From Prochlorococcus sp. AG-355-I20 (GTDB lineage: Bacteria > Cyanobacteriota > Cyanobacteriia > PCC-6307 > Cyanobiaceae), in contig QCDM01000009.1 in NCBI GenBank assembly GCA_003280895.1, positions 1 through 48,018 of the forward strand: a stretch of 48,018 nucleotides of DNA, read 5' to 3'. How positions within the stretch are numbered: position 1 is the stretch's first letter; every line of letters begins with the position of its first letter. Positions 9,520-18,458 of the stretch are shown piece after piece. The translations under genes were made by a program, and so were the position numbers. The notes beneath the pieces were generated by a model. The model was not told where the DNA came from. It saw nothing but the letters and a program-made list of their open reading frames with translations, and did not search any database.

Positions 9520-10464
9520 TTATATATGCCTTAAAGGGCTTTCTAAACTAGCAAATTGTGGGAGAATGTTTTTCTTAAATACTTCTGATGCTCTTGATGT
9601 ATATCTTGATGGATTAGTAATTAATTTAAGTTCTCTTTTTACCTCTAAATCAGCAACGAAAGCTTTGTGGATTGTTCCAGCCGATAATTCTCTTTCAATA
9701 GAAACAACAGGCAAAAACGAAGCTCCTAAACCTGATTGAACTGCATTCTTGATTGCTTCAAGAGAGTTAAGTTCCATCTCAATTTTTAATCTTTGAATAT
9801 CAAGCCCAGAATCTTGGAGAAGTTTGTCAACAACTTTTCTTGTTGTAGATTGTGAGTCTAATGTTACAAAATTTAATTTGTATAAGTCTTCTTTTAGAAG
9901 CTCTTTTTTGGTCGAAAGTGGATGTTTAGATGGTAAAACTAATGCCAATTCATCAGTGGCATATGGAATTACTTGTAGCAAATTTTCCAAATCTCCAGGT
10001 AATTGTCCGCCAATAATAGCTAAGTCTATTTGTCCATTGGCCACGCTCCAACCAGTTCTTCTCGTACTATGAACTTGAAGTTGAACGGATACATCAGGGT
10101 ATTTTTGTCTGAATAGTCCTATCATTCTCGGCATTAAATAAGTACCCGTTGTTTGGCTCGCTCCAATGACAAGAGTTCCACCTTTTAAGCTATTTAAATC
10201 TTCAATAGCTTTGCAAGCTTCTTCGCATTGATTCAAAATTCGTTCACAATATTCAAGTAATAATCTCCCTGCTTCAGTCAATAGAGCCTTTCTTCCACCT
10301 CTATCGAAAATCGTGATTTCAAGTTGTTTTTCTAAATTTTGTATTTGTAAACTTACGGCAGGTTGTGTTACATATAAGAGATCTGCAGCTTTTTTAAAAC
10401 TTCCTTGAGCTGCTATAGCTTTTAATATTCTTAATTGGTCGAGTGTAAATGGTAATTCTGGCAT
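9520..10464 (-). CDS. rbcR: LysR-family regulator RbcR (Ycf30-like)
   Basis: This is a 314-residue LysR transcription factor. The N-terminal winged helix-turn-helix runs over about 5-63, with [25 protein letters not shown] as recognition region. An effector domain follows, with [16 protein letters not shown] and the [23 protein letters not shown] loop typical of the CbbR/RbcR/Ycf30 branch. Such proteins sense carbon or redox metabolites and control carbon-fixation genes, with ndh targets in NdhR relatives. It diverges from the Z-ISO gene and the ndhF-ndhD genes; the 83-base intergenic space holds two dyads. RbcR versus NdhR/CcmR is judged from the overall pattern. Confidence 0.82.
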   Translation of the reverse strand: MPELPFTLDQLRILKAIAAQGSFKKAADLLYVTQPAVSLQIQNLEKQLEITIFDRGGRKALLTEAGRLLLEYCERILNQCEEACKAIEDLNSLKGGTLVIGASQTTGTYLMPRMIGLFRQKYPDVSVQLQVHSTRRTGWSVANGQIDLAIIGGQLPGDLENLLQVIPYATDELALVLPSKHPLSTKKELLKEDLYKLNFVTLDSQSTTRKVVDKLLQDSGLDIQRLKIEMELNSLEAIKNAVQSGLGASFLPVVSIERELSAGTIHKAFVADLEVKRELKLITNPSRYTSRASEVFKKNILPQFASLESPLRHI

Positions 10465-10493
10465 CTATTATGCCTACAATTTCTTATAATTCT

Positions 10494-10509
10494 AATGCTT
10501 AGGAGCATT
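10494..10509. promoter_or_regulatory. Dyad AATGCT-TAGG-AGCATT in rbcR / Z-ISO promoter
   Basis: A perfect 6-bp dyad with a 4-base centre lies between the divergent rbcR and Z-ISO starts, 30 bases from rbcR and 38 from Z-ISO. Its position fits an operator for the adjacent LysR protein, which commonly autoregulates from such sites. That it binds RbcR is inference. Confidence 0.45.
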
Positions 10510-10510
10510 C

Positions 10511-10523
10511 TTGTTAAGAACAA
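10511..10523. promoter_or_regulatory. Dyad TTGTT-AAG-AACAA beside the first dyad
   Basis: A perfect 5-bp dyad with a 3-base centre starts one base after the AATGCT dyad, forming a double-dyad cluster in the divergent promoter. Two adjacent half-sites are typical of LysR control regions (recognition plus activation site), but chance is possible in AT-rich DNA. Confidence 0.38.
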
Positions 10524-10547
10524 AAATTATTTGAACAATTTAAATAT

Positions 10548-11276
10548 ATGGATATTCATAAAACTTCGCTAATCATCTTAATTTTGATTTTGATTTTTGC
10601 GGTCATTCATAGTGGGGGAGCTGCTTTAAGAATCAAAGCAGAATCTATTATGGGTCCAAGATTATGGCGGTTATGTTTTGTTTTTTTAAGTTTGCCATCT
10701 GCAATTATCTTGATTAGTTATTTTTTAGCTCATAGATATGACGGAATCAGATTATGGAATTTACAGGGCAATAATTTTGTTTTTATGGTCGTTTGGTTCT
10801 TAACTGCAATAAGTTTTTTATTTTTATATCCCGCTACTTACAATTTGCTAGAAATTCCTTCCGTTTTAAAACCTAAAGTACGAATCTATGGAACTGGGAT
10901 AATGCGAATCACAAGACATCCACAAGCATTTGGTCAGATAATTTGGTGTTTTGCTCATACTTTATGGATTGGTACATCATTCACATTAGTAACTTCTATT
11001 GGCTTAGTTTTGCATCACCTTTTTGCAATCTGGCATGGAGACAAGAGATTAGCAAATAGATTTGGAGAAGAATTTGAAAATTTTAAAAAAAATACTTCCA
11101 TAATCCCTTTCTTGGCGATACTTGAGGGGAGGCAAGAATTTAAGATTAAAGAATTTTTTAGGTTATCTCAAGTTGGAATATTAATTGCAATAGGCGTACT
11201 TTGGTGGTCTCATCAATATATAAATATTGCTGTTAAAACATTTAATTCATCATTTTTGTCTGAATTTTTCAATTGA
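10548..11276 (+). CDS. 15-cis-zeta-carotene isomerase (Z-ISO), NnrU superfamily
   Basis: This 242-residue polytopic membrane protein would often be labelled only 'NnrU family'. Several segments match what I recall of plant Z-ISO: HSGGAALR (21-28), HRYDGIRLW (62-70), FLYPATYNLLE (92-102), TGIMRITRHPQ (116-126), IIWCFAHTLWIG (131-142) and HHLFAIWHGDKRL (156-168). Plant Z-ISO uses heme b with His ligands to isomerise the 15-cis bond of tri-cis-zeta-carotene made by phytoene desaturase. Candidate His residues are 21, 124, 137 and 163. pds and pys lie 2 kb away. It diverges from rbcR and is followed by ndhF 32 bases on. About five hydrophobic segments are visible. Confidence 0.78.
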   Translation: MDIHKTSLIILILILIFAVIHSGGAALRIKAESIMGPRLWRLCFVFLSLPSAIILISYFLAHRYDGIRLWNLQGNNFVFMVVWFLTAISFLFLYPATYNLLEIPSVLKPKVRIYGTGIMRITRHPQAFGQIIWCFAHTLWIGTSFTLVTSIGLVLHHLFAIWHGDKRLANRFGEEFENFKKNTSIIPFLAILEGRQEFKIKEFFRLSQVGILIAIGVLWWSHQYINIAVKTFNSSFLSEFFN

Positions 11277-11308
11277 CAGTTTAAAATCAGAATAAAAGTT
11301 CTTTAAAA

Positions 11309-13330
11309 ATGCCACACGCTTCAGAAATTGCCTGGTTAATTCCTGTTTTCCCACTTATTGGAGCAGTTCTTTCTGGCTTAGGACTAATAAGCATTAACAA
11401 GAAAATTAATAATTCAAGAGAAATCGTTTCTGTAGGTCTGATTTCTTTCGTTGGGATTTCTGCGGTAATTAGTTATAAAGCTCTAATAGAACAAGTTAAT
11501 GGATATCAATCAGTAGAAAAATTATTTGTATGGGCCAATGCAGGGGATTTCACAATTCCAATGGGATTTGTCCTTGATCCTTTGGGGAGTGTAATGCTTG
11601 CGTTAGTAACTACAATAACTTTGCTAGTAATGATTTACTCTCATGGTTACATGGCGCATGACAAGGGTTATGTCAGATTTTTTACATATTTAGCATTATT
11701 TAGTAGTTCAATGATGGGATTAATAGTTAGTCCGAATTTATTAGAAATTTATGTTTTTTGGGAATTAGTTGGGATGTGTTCTTATTTATTAGTTGGTTTT
11801 TGGTATGACAGGGATGGCGCTGCACACGCTGCACAAAAAGCATTTGTTGTTAATAGAGTTGGAGATTTTGGTTTATTACTTGGAATTCTTGGCCTATTTT
11901 GGGCAACAAATAGTTTTGATTTTAATGAAATAGCTACTGGAATTTCTCAATCGATATCTGACCATTCGATACCCATTTGGGCTGCTTTATTACTTTGTTT
12001 TTTAGTGTTTCTAGGGCCAATGGCGAAATCCGCTCAGTTTCCTCTCCATGTCTGGTTACCTGACGCAATGGAGGGTCCTACACCAATTTCTGCACTTATC
12101 CATGCTGCAACAATGGTTGCAGCAGGAATATTTCTTGTAGCAAGACTTCAACCTTTGTATTCAATATTCCCCTCTATTCAGTTCATCATTGCTTTAGTTG
12201 GCACCATTACTTGTTTTTTAGGGGCCTCTATAGCTTTGACCCAAATGGATTTAAAAAAAGGTTTAGCATATAGCACAGTTTCTCAGCTTGGGTATATGAT
12301 GCTCGCAATGGGTTGTGGAGCACCAGTTGCAGGAATTTTTCATTTAGTAACTCATGCTTGCTTTAAAGCAATGCTATTTTTGGGATCTGGTTCAGTAATA
12401 CATGCTATGGAAGAAGTAGTTGGCCATCAGCCTGTTTTGGCTCAAGATATGAGATTGATGGGCGGTTTAAGAAAAAAAATGCCATATACATCAACAACAT
12501 TTTTAATAGGTTGTGTAGCAATTAGTGGAATTCCCCCATTGGCAGGATTTTGGAGTAAAGACGAGATACTCGGAAATGCTTTTATATCATTTCCAGCTTT
12601 TTGGTTTGTAGGACTTCTAACAGCAGGTATGACTGCTTTTTATATGTTTAGGCTTTATTTCTTGACATTTGAAGGAGATTTCAGAGGTGAGAATAAAGAA
12701 TTGCAAAAACAGCTTCTAATAGCCTCCAAAACAAACCTAGATGATGAAAACGAAGAAGAGCATGAAGAACATGGCTCCATTCATGAGTCAGCCTGGTCAA
12801 TGACGTTTCCCTTGGTATTTCTAGCTGTACCGTCTGTAATAATTGGTTTTATGGGACTTCCATGGGATAGCAAAATTGCAAATTTACTAGATCCTGAAGA
12901 AGCAGAGACTGCTGCAAAAGCCTTCGAATTTAAAGAATTTTTACCTTTAGCAATTGCATCAGTACTTATTGCATTAGCTGGAATCATTATTGCTTATCAG
13001 GCATATTTTGTGAAAAAAATTAATTTATCAGTTTTATTTGCTGAAAAGTTTCCCAGCATCAACCGATTTTTATCTAAAAAATGGTATTTAGATGATATTA
13101 ATGAAAAACTTTTTGTTAATGGTAGTAGAAAACTTGCTAAAGAAGTTTTAGAGGTTGATTCTAAGGTTGTTGATGGCGTTGTAAATCTAACTGGACTTGT
13201 AACTTTAGGGAGTGGAGAAGGTTTAAAATATTTTGAGACTGGTAGGGCTCAATTTTACGCCCTTATTGTTTTTGGAGGTGTAATTCTACTAGTTGCTATT
13301 TTTGGTTTTCAATCTCCTCAAATATCTTAA
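11309..13330 (+). CDS. ndhF: NDH-1 subunit 5 (NdhF)
   Basis: NdhF is the distal proton-pumping antiporter-like subunit of NDH-1 in the thylakoid membrane. The core shows MGLIVSPNLLEIYVFWELVGMCSYLLVGFW, VNRVGDFG, the lysine-helix region GPMAKSAQFPLHVWLPDAMEGPTPISALIHAATMVAAG in outline, and a long C-terminal extension for the lateral helix. A hydrophilic acidic/His stretch (DDENEEEHEEHGSIHE, about 477-493) interrupts the C-terminal half. At 673 residues it is the standard NdhF1 type. It is followed by ndhD, as in the ndhF1/ndhD1 pair used for respiration and cyclic flow. Confidence 0.96.
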   Translation: MPHASEIAWLIPVFPLIGAVLSGLGLISINKKINNSREIVSVGLISFVGISAVISYKALIEQVNGYQSVEKLFVWANAGDFTIPMGFVLDPLGSVMLALVTTITLLVMIYSHGYMAHDKGYVRFFTYLALFSSSMMGLIVSPNLLEIYVFWELVGMCSYLLVGFWYDRDGAAHAAQKAFVVNRVGDFGLLLGILGLFWATNSFDFNEIATGISQSISDHSIPIWAALLLCFLVFLGPMAKSAQFPLHVWLPDAMEGPTPISALIHAATMVAAGIFLVARLQPLYSIFPSIQFIIALVGTITCFLGASIALTQMDLKKGLAYSTVSQLGYMMLAMGCGAPVAGIFHLVTHACFKAMLFLGSGSVIHAMEEVVGHQPVLAQDMRLMGGLRKKMPYTSTTFLIGCVAISGIPPLAGFWSKDEILGNAFISFPAFWFVGLLTAGMTAFYMFRLYFLTFEGDFRGENKELQKQLLIASKTNLDDENEEEHEEHGSIHESAWSMTFPLVFLAVPSVIIGFMGLPWDSKIANLLDPEEAETAAKAFEFKEFLPLAIASVLIALAGIIIAYQAYFVKKINLSVLFAEKFPSINRFLSKKWYLDDINEKLFVNGSRKLAKEVLEVDSKVVDGVVNLTGLVTLGSGEGLKYFETGRAQFYALIVFGGVILLVAIFGFQSPQIS

Positions 13331-13451
13331 TTACAATTGTGTGTCTTCACTGTCCATTGGGGTGAAAAAATACAGAAAATTTCTAGACTTTATTTAAGAT
13401 AAATTTCTTCTTAAATTGAGTACTTATTTTTATACACATTTTGCGACACAA

Positions 13452-15056
13452 ATGTTGGGAACTTTGGGAGCTGGATTATCTAATTTTCCCTGGTTATCTG
13501 CTTCAATTTTATTTCCAATTGCTAGTGCATTTGTGATACCTTTTTTCCCGGATAAGGGGGATGGCAAAGAGGTGAGATGGTTTGCTTTGTCTATTGCCTT
13601 AATAACTTTTTTAATAACTGTAGGTTCATATATAAATGGCTTTGATATAAGTAATGAAAATGTTCAACTGAAAGAAAATATTAGTTGGCTCCCTGATTTA
13701 GGTCTTACTTGGTCTGTTGGCGCTGATGGCATGTCTATGCCGTTAATATTATTAACGAGTTTTATAACTGCTTTAGCAGTTCTTGCTGCCTGGCCAGTCA
13801 AGTTCAAACCAAAGTTATTTTTCTTTTTGATATTGGTTATGGATGGCGGGCAAATTGCTGTATTTGCCGTACAAGATATGCTTTTATTCTTTCTAACTTG
13901 GGAACTTGAATTAATTCCCGTTTATTTATTACTCGCTATATGGGGCGGCAAAAATCGACAATATGCAGCAACAAAATTCATTATTTATACAGCTGGCAGT
14001 TCTATCTTCATTCTTCTGGCAGCGTTAGCAATGGGTTTCTATGGTACAGAAATTCCCAACTTTGAGTTTTCTCACTTGGCGGCTCAAGACTTTAGTCAAA
14101 AATTCCAAATTTTATGTTACATAGGTCTTTTAATTGCATTTGGTGTAAAACTACCAATAGTGCCTCTTCATACTTGGCTCCCAGATGCTCATGGAGAGGC
14201 TACAGCGCCTGTTCATATGCTTCTAGCAGGAATTTTATTAAAGATGGGAGGATATGCTCTTTTAAGATTTAATGCACAATTATTACCCATTGCTCATGCT
14301 CAATTTGCCCCGTTATTAATAGTTCTTGGGGTAGTTAATATAATTTATGCTGCATTAACTTCTTTTGCTCAAAGAAACCTTAAAAGAAAAATTGCATATA
14401 GTTCGATAAGTCATATGGGTTTTGTTCTTATTGGTATAGGGAGTTTTAGTAGCCTTGGAACAAGCGGAGCTATGCTGCAAATGGTAAGCCATGGATTAAT
14501 AGGTGCAAGTTTATTTTTTCTTGTTGGTGCAACCTATGACAGAACAAAGACTCTTAAACTTGATGAAATGAGTGGTGTAGGACAAAAAATGAGAATTATG
14601 TTTGCTCTATGGACTGCTTGCTCCCTTGCTTCTTTGGCTTTGCCTGGTATGAGCGGATTTGTTTCCGAATTGATGGTATTTACTGGATTTGTTACTGATG
14701 AGGTGTATACACTTCCTTTTAGGGTAGTGATGGCCTCTTTAGCTGCTATAGGTGTAATACTTACTCCTATTTATCTACTATCAATGTTACGAGAAATTTT
14801 CTTTGGTCAAGAAAATCCTAAATTAATCGAAGAACGAAAACTCATAGATGCAGAGCCTAGAGAAGTTTATATTATTGCCTGTTTACTTTTACCGATTATT
14901 GGAATAGGTTTATATCCAAGGTTAATTACTGAAAGTTACATTGCATCTATCAATAATTTGGTCGATCGAGATTTAACTGCAGTTAAAAGTGCTGTCAAAA
15001 CAAATATTTTTTCAGGAACTAAAACAAATGATATCCTAAAAGCTCCAACAATATAA
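13452..15056 (+). CDS. ndhD: NDH-1 subunit 4 (NdhD)
   Basis: NdhD is a second proton-pumping antiporter-like subunit. The chosen start is ATG at 13452 (MLGTLGAGL), giving 534 residues; the frame also opens from a TTG 36 bases upstream, but the extra 12 residues do not look conserved. Family features are [57 protein letters not shown] and the [18 protein letters not shown] segment. It follows ndhF by 121 bases and is most likely NdhD1, since it pairs with NdhF1 and no CO2-uptake (Chp) gene is near. Confidence 0.94.
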   Translation: MLGTLGAGLSNFPWLSASILFPIASAFVIPFFPDKGDGKEVRWFALSIALITFLITVGSYINGFDISNENVQLKENISWLPDLGLTWSVGADGMSMPLILLTSFITALAVLAAWPVKFKPKLFFFLILVMDGGQIAVFAVQDMLLFFLTWELELIPVYLLLAIWGGKNRQYAATKFIIYTAGSSIFILLAALAMGFYGTEIPNFEFSHLAAQDFSQKFQILCYIGLLIAFGVKLPIVPLHTWLPDAHGEATAPVHMLLAGILLKMGGYALLRFNAQLLPIAHAQFAPLLIVLGVVNIIYAALTSFAQRNLKRKIAYSSISHMGFVLIGIGSFSSLGTSGAMLQMVSHGLIGASLFFLVGATYDRTKTLKLDEMSGVGQKMRIMFALWTACSLASLALPGMSGFVSELMVFTGFVTDEVYTLPFRVVMASLAAIGVILTPIYLLSMLREIFFGQENPKLIEERKLIDAEPREVYIIACLLLPIIGIGLYPRLITESYIASINNLVDRDLTAVKSAVKTNIFSGTKTNDILKAPTI

Positions 15057-15065
15057 TTTTTTAAA

Positions 15066-15090
15066 TTAATGCAATTTTGTTTGGCATTAA
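15066..15090. terminator. Hairpin after ndhD
   Basis: TTAATGC and GCATTAA form a 7-bp stem with an 11-base loop, 10 bases beyond the ndhD stop. A run of A/T follows but not a clean U-tract. It is a plausible weak terminator or 3' stabilising hairpin for the ndhF-ndhD transcript. Confidence 0.4.
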
Positions 15091-15167
15091 ATAAATTAAA
15101 AGATATCTTGTGATTAGATTTTATCTATTTCAAAATTTCTTATTTCAATCCTATTGATAGGCAACAA

Positions 15168-15178
15168 CTAGGCCCTAG
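15168..15178. repeat. Dyad CTAGG-C-CCTAG before scpA
   Basis: A perfect 5-bp dyad around one central C lies immediately before the TTG used as scpA start. It stands out as GC-rich in very AT-rich DNA. It could be an operator, or simply part of an N-terminally longer scpA coding sequence. Confidence 0.35.
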
Positions 15179-15179
15179 A

Positions 15180-16001
15180 TTGTTGATTAAGTTTCTTCAA
15201 GACGCCGCAGGTAAAGGTGAGCTTGATCCATGGGATATTGATGTAATAAGTGTAATTGATAGTTTTTTAGAGGAATACTCAAATACTTTTAATCAATCTT
15301 CAAATAGTCAAATCTCATATCAGAAGGATTTAGCTGAGACCAGCGAAGCATTTTTTGCGGCTTCAGTACTAGTTAATCTTAAGGCTCAGGTTTTGGAATC
15401 TGATGTTTTCAAAGAAAATTCTTCCGATTTTGAAGATGAATTTGATTTGGATAATCAAGATTGGATTGATGAAGAATTTGATATTCCAAAATATCCTGAA
15501 AAATATTTAAGGAGAAGATCAATTGCACAACCAATTCTTAAACGTTCAACAACATTGGGAGAACTTGTAAGTCAGTTAGAATCCATAGCAGAAGTTATAG
15601 AAACCCAAGATCTTCTCCTCATGAAGAGGAAAAGAAATAAAAAATATTCTGATAAGGCTTTAATTTCTCAAGTAAAGTCATTAGCGCATCGCGAGAAACT
15701 TCCAGAAACCACTAAAGCGTTAGGGAAGTTTATTGAAGGATGGGAAAAAGCATTACAATGGACAGATTTTGAATATTTAGTCAAAAAATGGCAAACAGTA
15801 GTAAGAAAAGATTTAGATAAAGACCGTTTAGGAGTTTTTTGGGCTTTGTTATTTTTATCATCTGAAAACAAAATTGAAATTAAACAAATTAATTCTTTGT
15901 ATGGCCCAATTCAAATTAAAAGAATAATACCTGATGGTGGCTTAGCTCAATTGCCTATAGAAAATCTTGAGGTAAGTAATGCCTCTTCCTCGGCTGCTTA
16001 G
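15180..16001 (+). CDS. scpA: Segregation and condensation protein A (ScpA)
   Basis: ScpA is the kleisin subunit that bridges SMC heads in bacterial condensin. The N-terminal LLIKFLQDAAGKGELDPWDIDVISVIDSFLEEY is the kleisin helical region, and the C-terminal DRLGVFWALLFLSSENKIEI is the winged-helix end. The middle is acidic and variable. The start is uncertain: TTG at 15180 gives 273 residues, but the frame is open back to 15114 and reads acceptably there without any ATG, GTG or TTG. Some homologues have extra residues before the ARLLI-like segment, so a non-standard start such as ATT at 15153 is possible. Confidence 0.85.
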   Translation: MLIKFLQDAAGKGELDPWDIDVISVIDSFLEEYSNTFNQSSNSQISYQKDLAETSEAFFAASVLVNLKAQVLESDVFKENSSDFEDEFDLDNQDWIDEEFDIPKYPEKYLRRRSIAQPILKRSTTLGELVSQLESIAEVIETQDLLLMKRKRNKKYSDKALISQVKSLAHREKLPETTKALGKFIEGWEKALQWTDFEYLVKKWQTVVRKDLDKDRLGVFWALLFLSSENKIEIKQINSLYGPIQIKRIIPDGGLAQLPIENLEVSNASSSAA

Positions 16002-16047
16002 AGGCTTCATAGTCATAAAGTATAATTTAAAAAATGGTTTTGAATTT

Positions 16048-17226
16048 ATGAAGGCAATGATACTTGCGGCAGGTAAAGGTACACGTGTTCAGCCTATTAC
16101 GCATGTTATTCCAAAACCGATGATTCCGATTTTGCAAAAACCTGTTATGGAATTTCTCTTGGAACTTTTAAGAGAACATAATTTTAAGGAAATTATGGTA
16201 AATGTTTCTCATCTAGCTGAAGAAATTGAAAATTATTTTAGGGATGGGCAAAGATTTGGAGTAGAAATCGCTTATAGTTTTGAGGGAAGAATTGAAGATG
16301 GAGAATTAATAGGTGATGCTTTGGGATCCGCAGGAGGATTAAAAAAAATTCAAGATTTTCAAAATTTCTTTGATGAAACTTTTGTTGTTTTATGCGGTGA
16401 TGCCTTGGTTGATTTAGATTTAACTCAAGCTGTTAAAAAACATAAGCAGAAAGGAGCTATTGCGAGCTTAATAACAAAGAAGGTAACTAAAGATCAAGTA
16501 TCAAGTTACGGTGTTGTGGTTTCTGATGAAAATGGGAGAATAAAAGCTTTTCAGGAAAAGCCAACAGTTGATCAAGCTTTAAGTGACTCTATAAATACAG
16601 GAATTTATCTTTTTGAACCCGAAATTTTTAATTACATACCTTCAGCAGAGAAATTTGATATTGGAGCTGATCTTTTCCCTAAACTTGTTGAAATGGATTT
16701 ACCATTTTTTGCATTACCAATGGATTTTGAATGGGTAGATATTGGAAAAGTTCCTGATTATTGGAGTGCTATTAGAAATGTATTACAAGGTAAGGTAAGA
16801 CAAGTGCAAATACCAGGTAAGGAAATAAAACCTGGAGTTTTTACCGGTTTAAATGTAGCTGCTAACTGGGAAAAAGTTAATATTACCGGGCCGGTATATA
16901 TAGGAGGTATGACTAGGATCGAGGATGGAGCTACTATTATTGGCCCTTCCATGATTGGACCAAGTTGTTGCATTTGCGAGGGCGCAACTATAGATAACTC
17001 AATTATCTTTGATTATTCTAAAATTGGTAAAGGTGTAAGACTTATGGATAAGTTAGTGTTTGGTAAATATTGTGTTGGGAAAAATGGAGATCATTTTGAT
17101 TTGCAAGATGCATCTTTAGATTGGTTAATAGCAGATTCAAGAAGATCTGATTTGACTGAGCCATCGCCTCAGCAGAAAGCTATGGCAGAATTATTAGGTA
17201 CTGATTTGATTAATATTCCAGACTAA
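16048..17226 (+). CDS. Sugar-1-phosphate nucleotidyltransferase (GDP-mannose pyrophosphorylase-like)
   Basis: The start is ATG at 16048 (MKAMILAAGKGTR), because the longer open frame upstream overlaps scpA and adds no conserved sequence. Residues 1-235 form the nucleotidyltransferase domain with AAGKGTRVQPIT, KPMIPILQKP, CGDALVDLDL and EKPTVDQALSDSINTGIY. A left-handed beta-helix follows (about 260-345) with hexapeptide-like repeats such as ITGPVYIGGMTRIEDGA. The protein makes an NDP-sugar; GDP-mannose is the commonest product of this architecture, but the sugar cannot be fixed. The 3' end overlaps the convergent metF gene by 17 bases. Confidence 0.85.
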   Translation: MKAMILAAGKGTRVQPITHVIPKPMIPILQKPVMEFLLELLREHNFKEIMVNVSHLAEEIENYFRDGQRFGVEIAYSFEGRIEDGELIGDALGSAGGLKKIQDFQNFFDETFVVLCGDALVDLDLTQAVKKHKQKGAIASLITKKVTKDQVSSYGVVVSDENGRIKAFQEKPTVDQALSDSINTGIYLFEPEIFNYIPSAEKFDIGADLFPKLVEMDLPFFALPMDFEWVDIGKVPDYWSAIRNVLQGKVRQVQIPGKEIKPGVFTGLNVAANWEKVNITGPVYIGGMTRIEDGATIIGPSMIGPSCCICEGATIDNSIIFDYSKIGKGVRLMDKLVFGKYCVGKNGDHFDLQDASLDWLIADSRRSDLTEPSPQQKAMAELLGTDLINIPD

Positions 17227-18100
17227 GATTAGCTTTTTCAATAATCTCAGGAATTAAATGCTCTGCTTTTATGGCCATTAGATGAACTCCATTTGCGATA
17301 TTCATAAAATCATGAGCTTGTTCAGCTGCAATTTTAATACCTTCTTTTAATGGCTCTTTCGCATCTTTAAGACGATTTAAAATATTTTCAGGGATGTTTG
17401 CACCTGGAACGTATTTGTTTATAAAGAGAGCGTTTTTGTAAGACTTTAATAGGAATACACCTGCAATCACAGGAATTTCAAGAGGCTTGCTAATTTTTTC
17501 ACAAAACTCTATCAAATTTTCTTTTTCCATAACCATTTGAGTTTGTATAAATCCAGCTCCAGCTTCTTTTTTCTTTCTCATTCTATTTTCTAGACTTCTT
17601 TTATTTCTGCAATTAGGATCAGCTGCAGCACCTGCAAAAATAAATGTTTTTTTATCGGAAAGTTCTCCTAGAGTAGGATCAATTCCTTTATTGAAAGCTT
17701 GAATTTGTTGAAGCAATCTAACAGACTCAAACTCATGAACGGCCTTGGCATCTTGTTGATCCCCAGCTTTTGTTGAATCACCCGTAATGCATAAGATGTT
17801 TCTAATTCCTAGAGCATTTGCCCCCAGAATGTCTGATTGTAAAGCAATTTTATTACGATCTCTGCAAGAAATTTGCATTACTGGTTCTATCCCATTTTCC
17901 AGTAATAGTTTGGACATTGCCAAGCTGCACATTCTCATTACAGCTCTACTTCCATCTGTAATGTTAACAGCATGTACCTTATCTTTCAAAAGTTGTGCTA
18001 TCTTAAGAGATCTTATGGGGCTTCCACCTCTTGGCGGCATTAACTCTGCCGTTATTACCTTAGATCTTTTTTCTAAAGTCTGCTGAAGTTTTGATTTCAA
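17210..18100 (-). CDS. metF: Methylenetetrahydrofolate reductase (MetF)
   Basis: MetF reduces 5,10-methylene-THF to 5-methyl-THF for methionine synthesis using FAD. The protein has ITAELMPPRGGSP near the start (the catalytic Glu region), the folate/FAD-binding stretches NILCITGDSTKAGDQQ and FIFAGAAADPNCRNK, and GAGFIQTQMVME plus IPVIAGVFLLKSYKNA. At 296 residues the length is standard. It converges with and overlaps the nucleotidyltransferase gene, and diverges from the PedR-like gene with 77 bases between starts. Confidence 0.92.
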   Translation of the reverse strand: MKSKLQQTLEKRSKVITAELMPPRGGSPIRSLKIAQLLKDKVHAVNITDGSRAVMRMCSLAMSKLLLENGIEPVMQISCRDRNKIALQSDILGANALGIRNILCITGDSTKAGDQQDAKAVHEFESVRLLQQIQAFNKGIDPTLGELSDKKTFIFAGAAADPNCRNKRSLENRMRKKKEAGAGFIQTQMVMEKENLIEFCEKISKPLEIPVIAGVFLLKSYKNALFINKYVPGANIPENILNRLKDAKEPLKEGIKIAAEQAHDFMNIANGVHLMAIKAEHLIPEIIEKANLSLEY

Positions 18101-18163
18101 TTGCTTTTGTTTACTAGTTGGTTAACAAGTGTACTGAGATTGCTAAACTTAATTAATATAAAA

Positions 18164-18168
18164 AAGGA
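18164..18168 (+). promoter_or_regulatory. Strong ribosome binding site of the PedR-like gene
   Basis: AAGGA lies 9 bases before the ATG at 18178. A clear Shine-Dalgarno is rare in this window, so this gene may be translated more strongly than its neighbours. Confidence 0.55.
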
Positions 18169-18177
18169 ACTGTTTAA

Positions 18178-18456
18178 ATGCAAATGGTTGAAGAAGAAGT
18201 AAACAACATTGATATGATGGGTCTCTCAGCAAGAGAGATGGAAATCATTGATCTCGTAGCTGATGGGCTTACAAATCAAGAAATTGCGGTAAAACTAACT
18301 ATTAGTAAAAGAACTGTTGATAACCATGTAAGTAATATGTTTACAAAAACTGGTTCTAAAAACAGAGTAGCACTTTTGAATTGGGCAATGGATAACGGCA
18401 AGATTTGTAGAGATGGATTTAATTGTTGTACACTTCCAGACTCTGATCAAGATTAG
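18178..18456 (+). CDS. pedR: Small LuxR-type redox regulator, PedR-like
   Basis: The 92-residue protein is almost only a LuxR/NarL helix-turn-helix: LSAREMEIIDLVADGLTNQEIA (16-37), SKRTVDNHVSNMFTKTG (43-59). There is no receiver domain. A C-terminal tail carries Cys77, Cys83 and Cys84 (GKICRDGFNCCTLP). This size and layout fit PedR of cyanobacteria, a DNA-binding protein whose activity responds to photosynthetic electron flow through thioredoxin reduction of a C-terminal Cys. Orthology is inferred from size, domain and Cys position. It has a good Shine-Dalgarno and is monocistronic between metF and a small minus-strand ORF. Confidence 0.75.
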   Translation: MQMVEEEVNNIDMMGLSAREMEIIDLVADGLTNQEIAVKLTISKRTVDNHVSNMFTKTGSKNRVALLNWAMDNGKICRDGFNCCTLPDSDQD

Positions 18457-18458
18457 TA

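Noticed and set aside
12739..12790. Acidic/His stretch in ndhF as a possible inserted metal-binding element
   Set aside because: Low-complexity hydrophilic segments of this kind are normal in the variable C-terminal loop of NdhF; not distinctive enough.
12781..12987. Minus-strand ORF inside ndhF
   Set aside because: Fully antisense to a strongly conserved gene, no start signal and no family pattern.
15979..17226. Nucleotidyltransferase start at 15979
   Set aside because: The first 23 residues overlap scpA and are not family sequence; ATG 16048 begins the MKAMILAAGKGTR signature.
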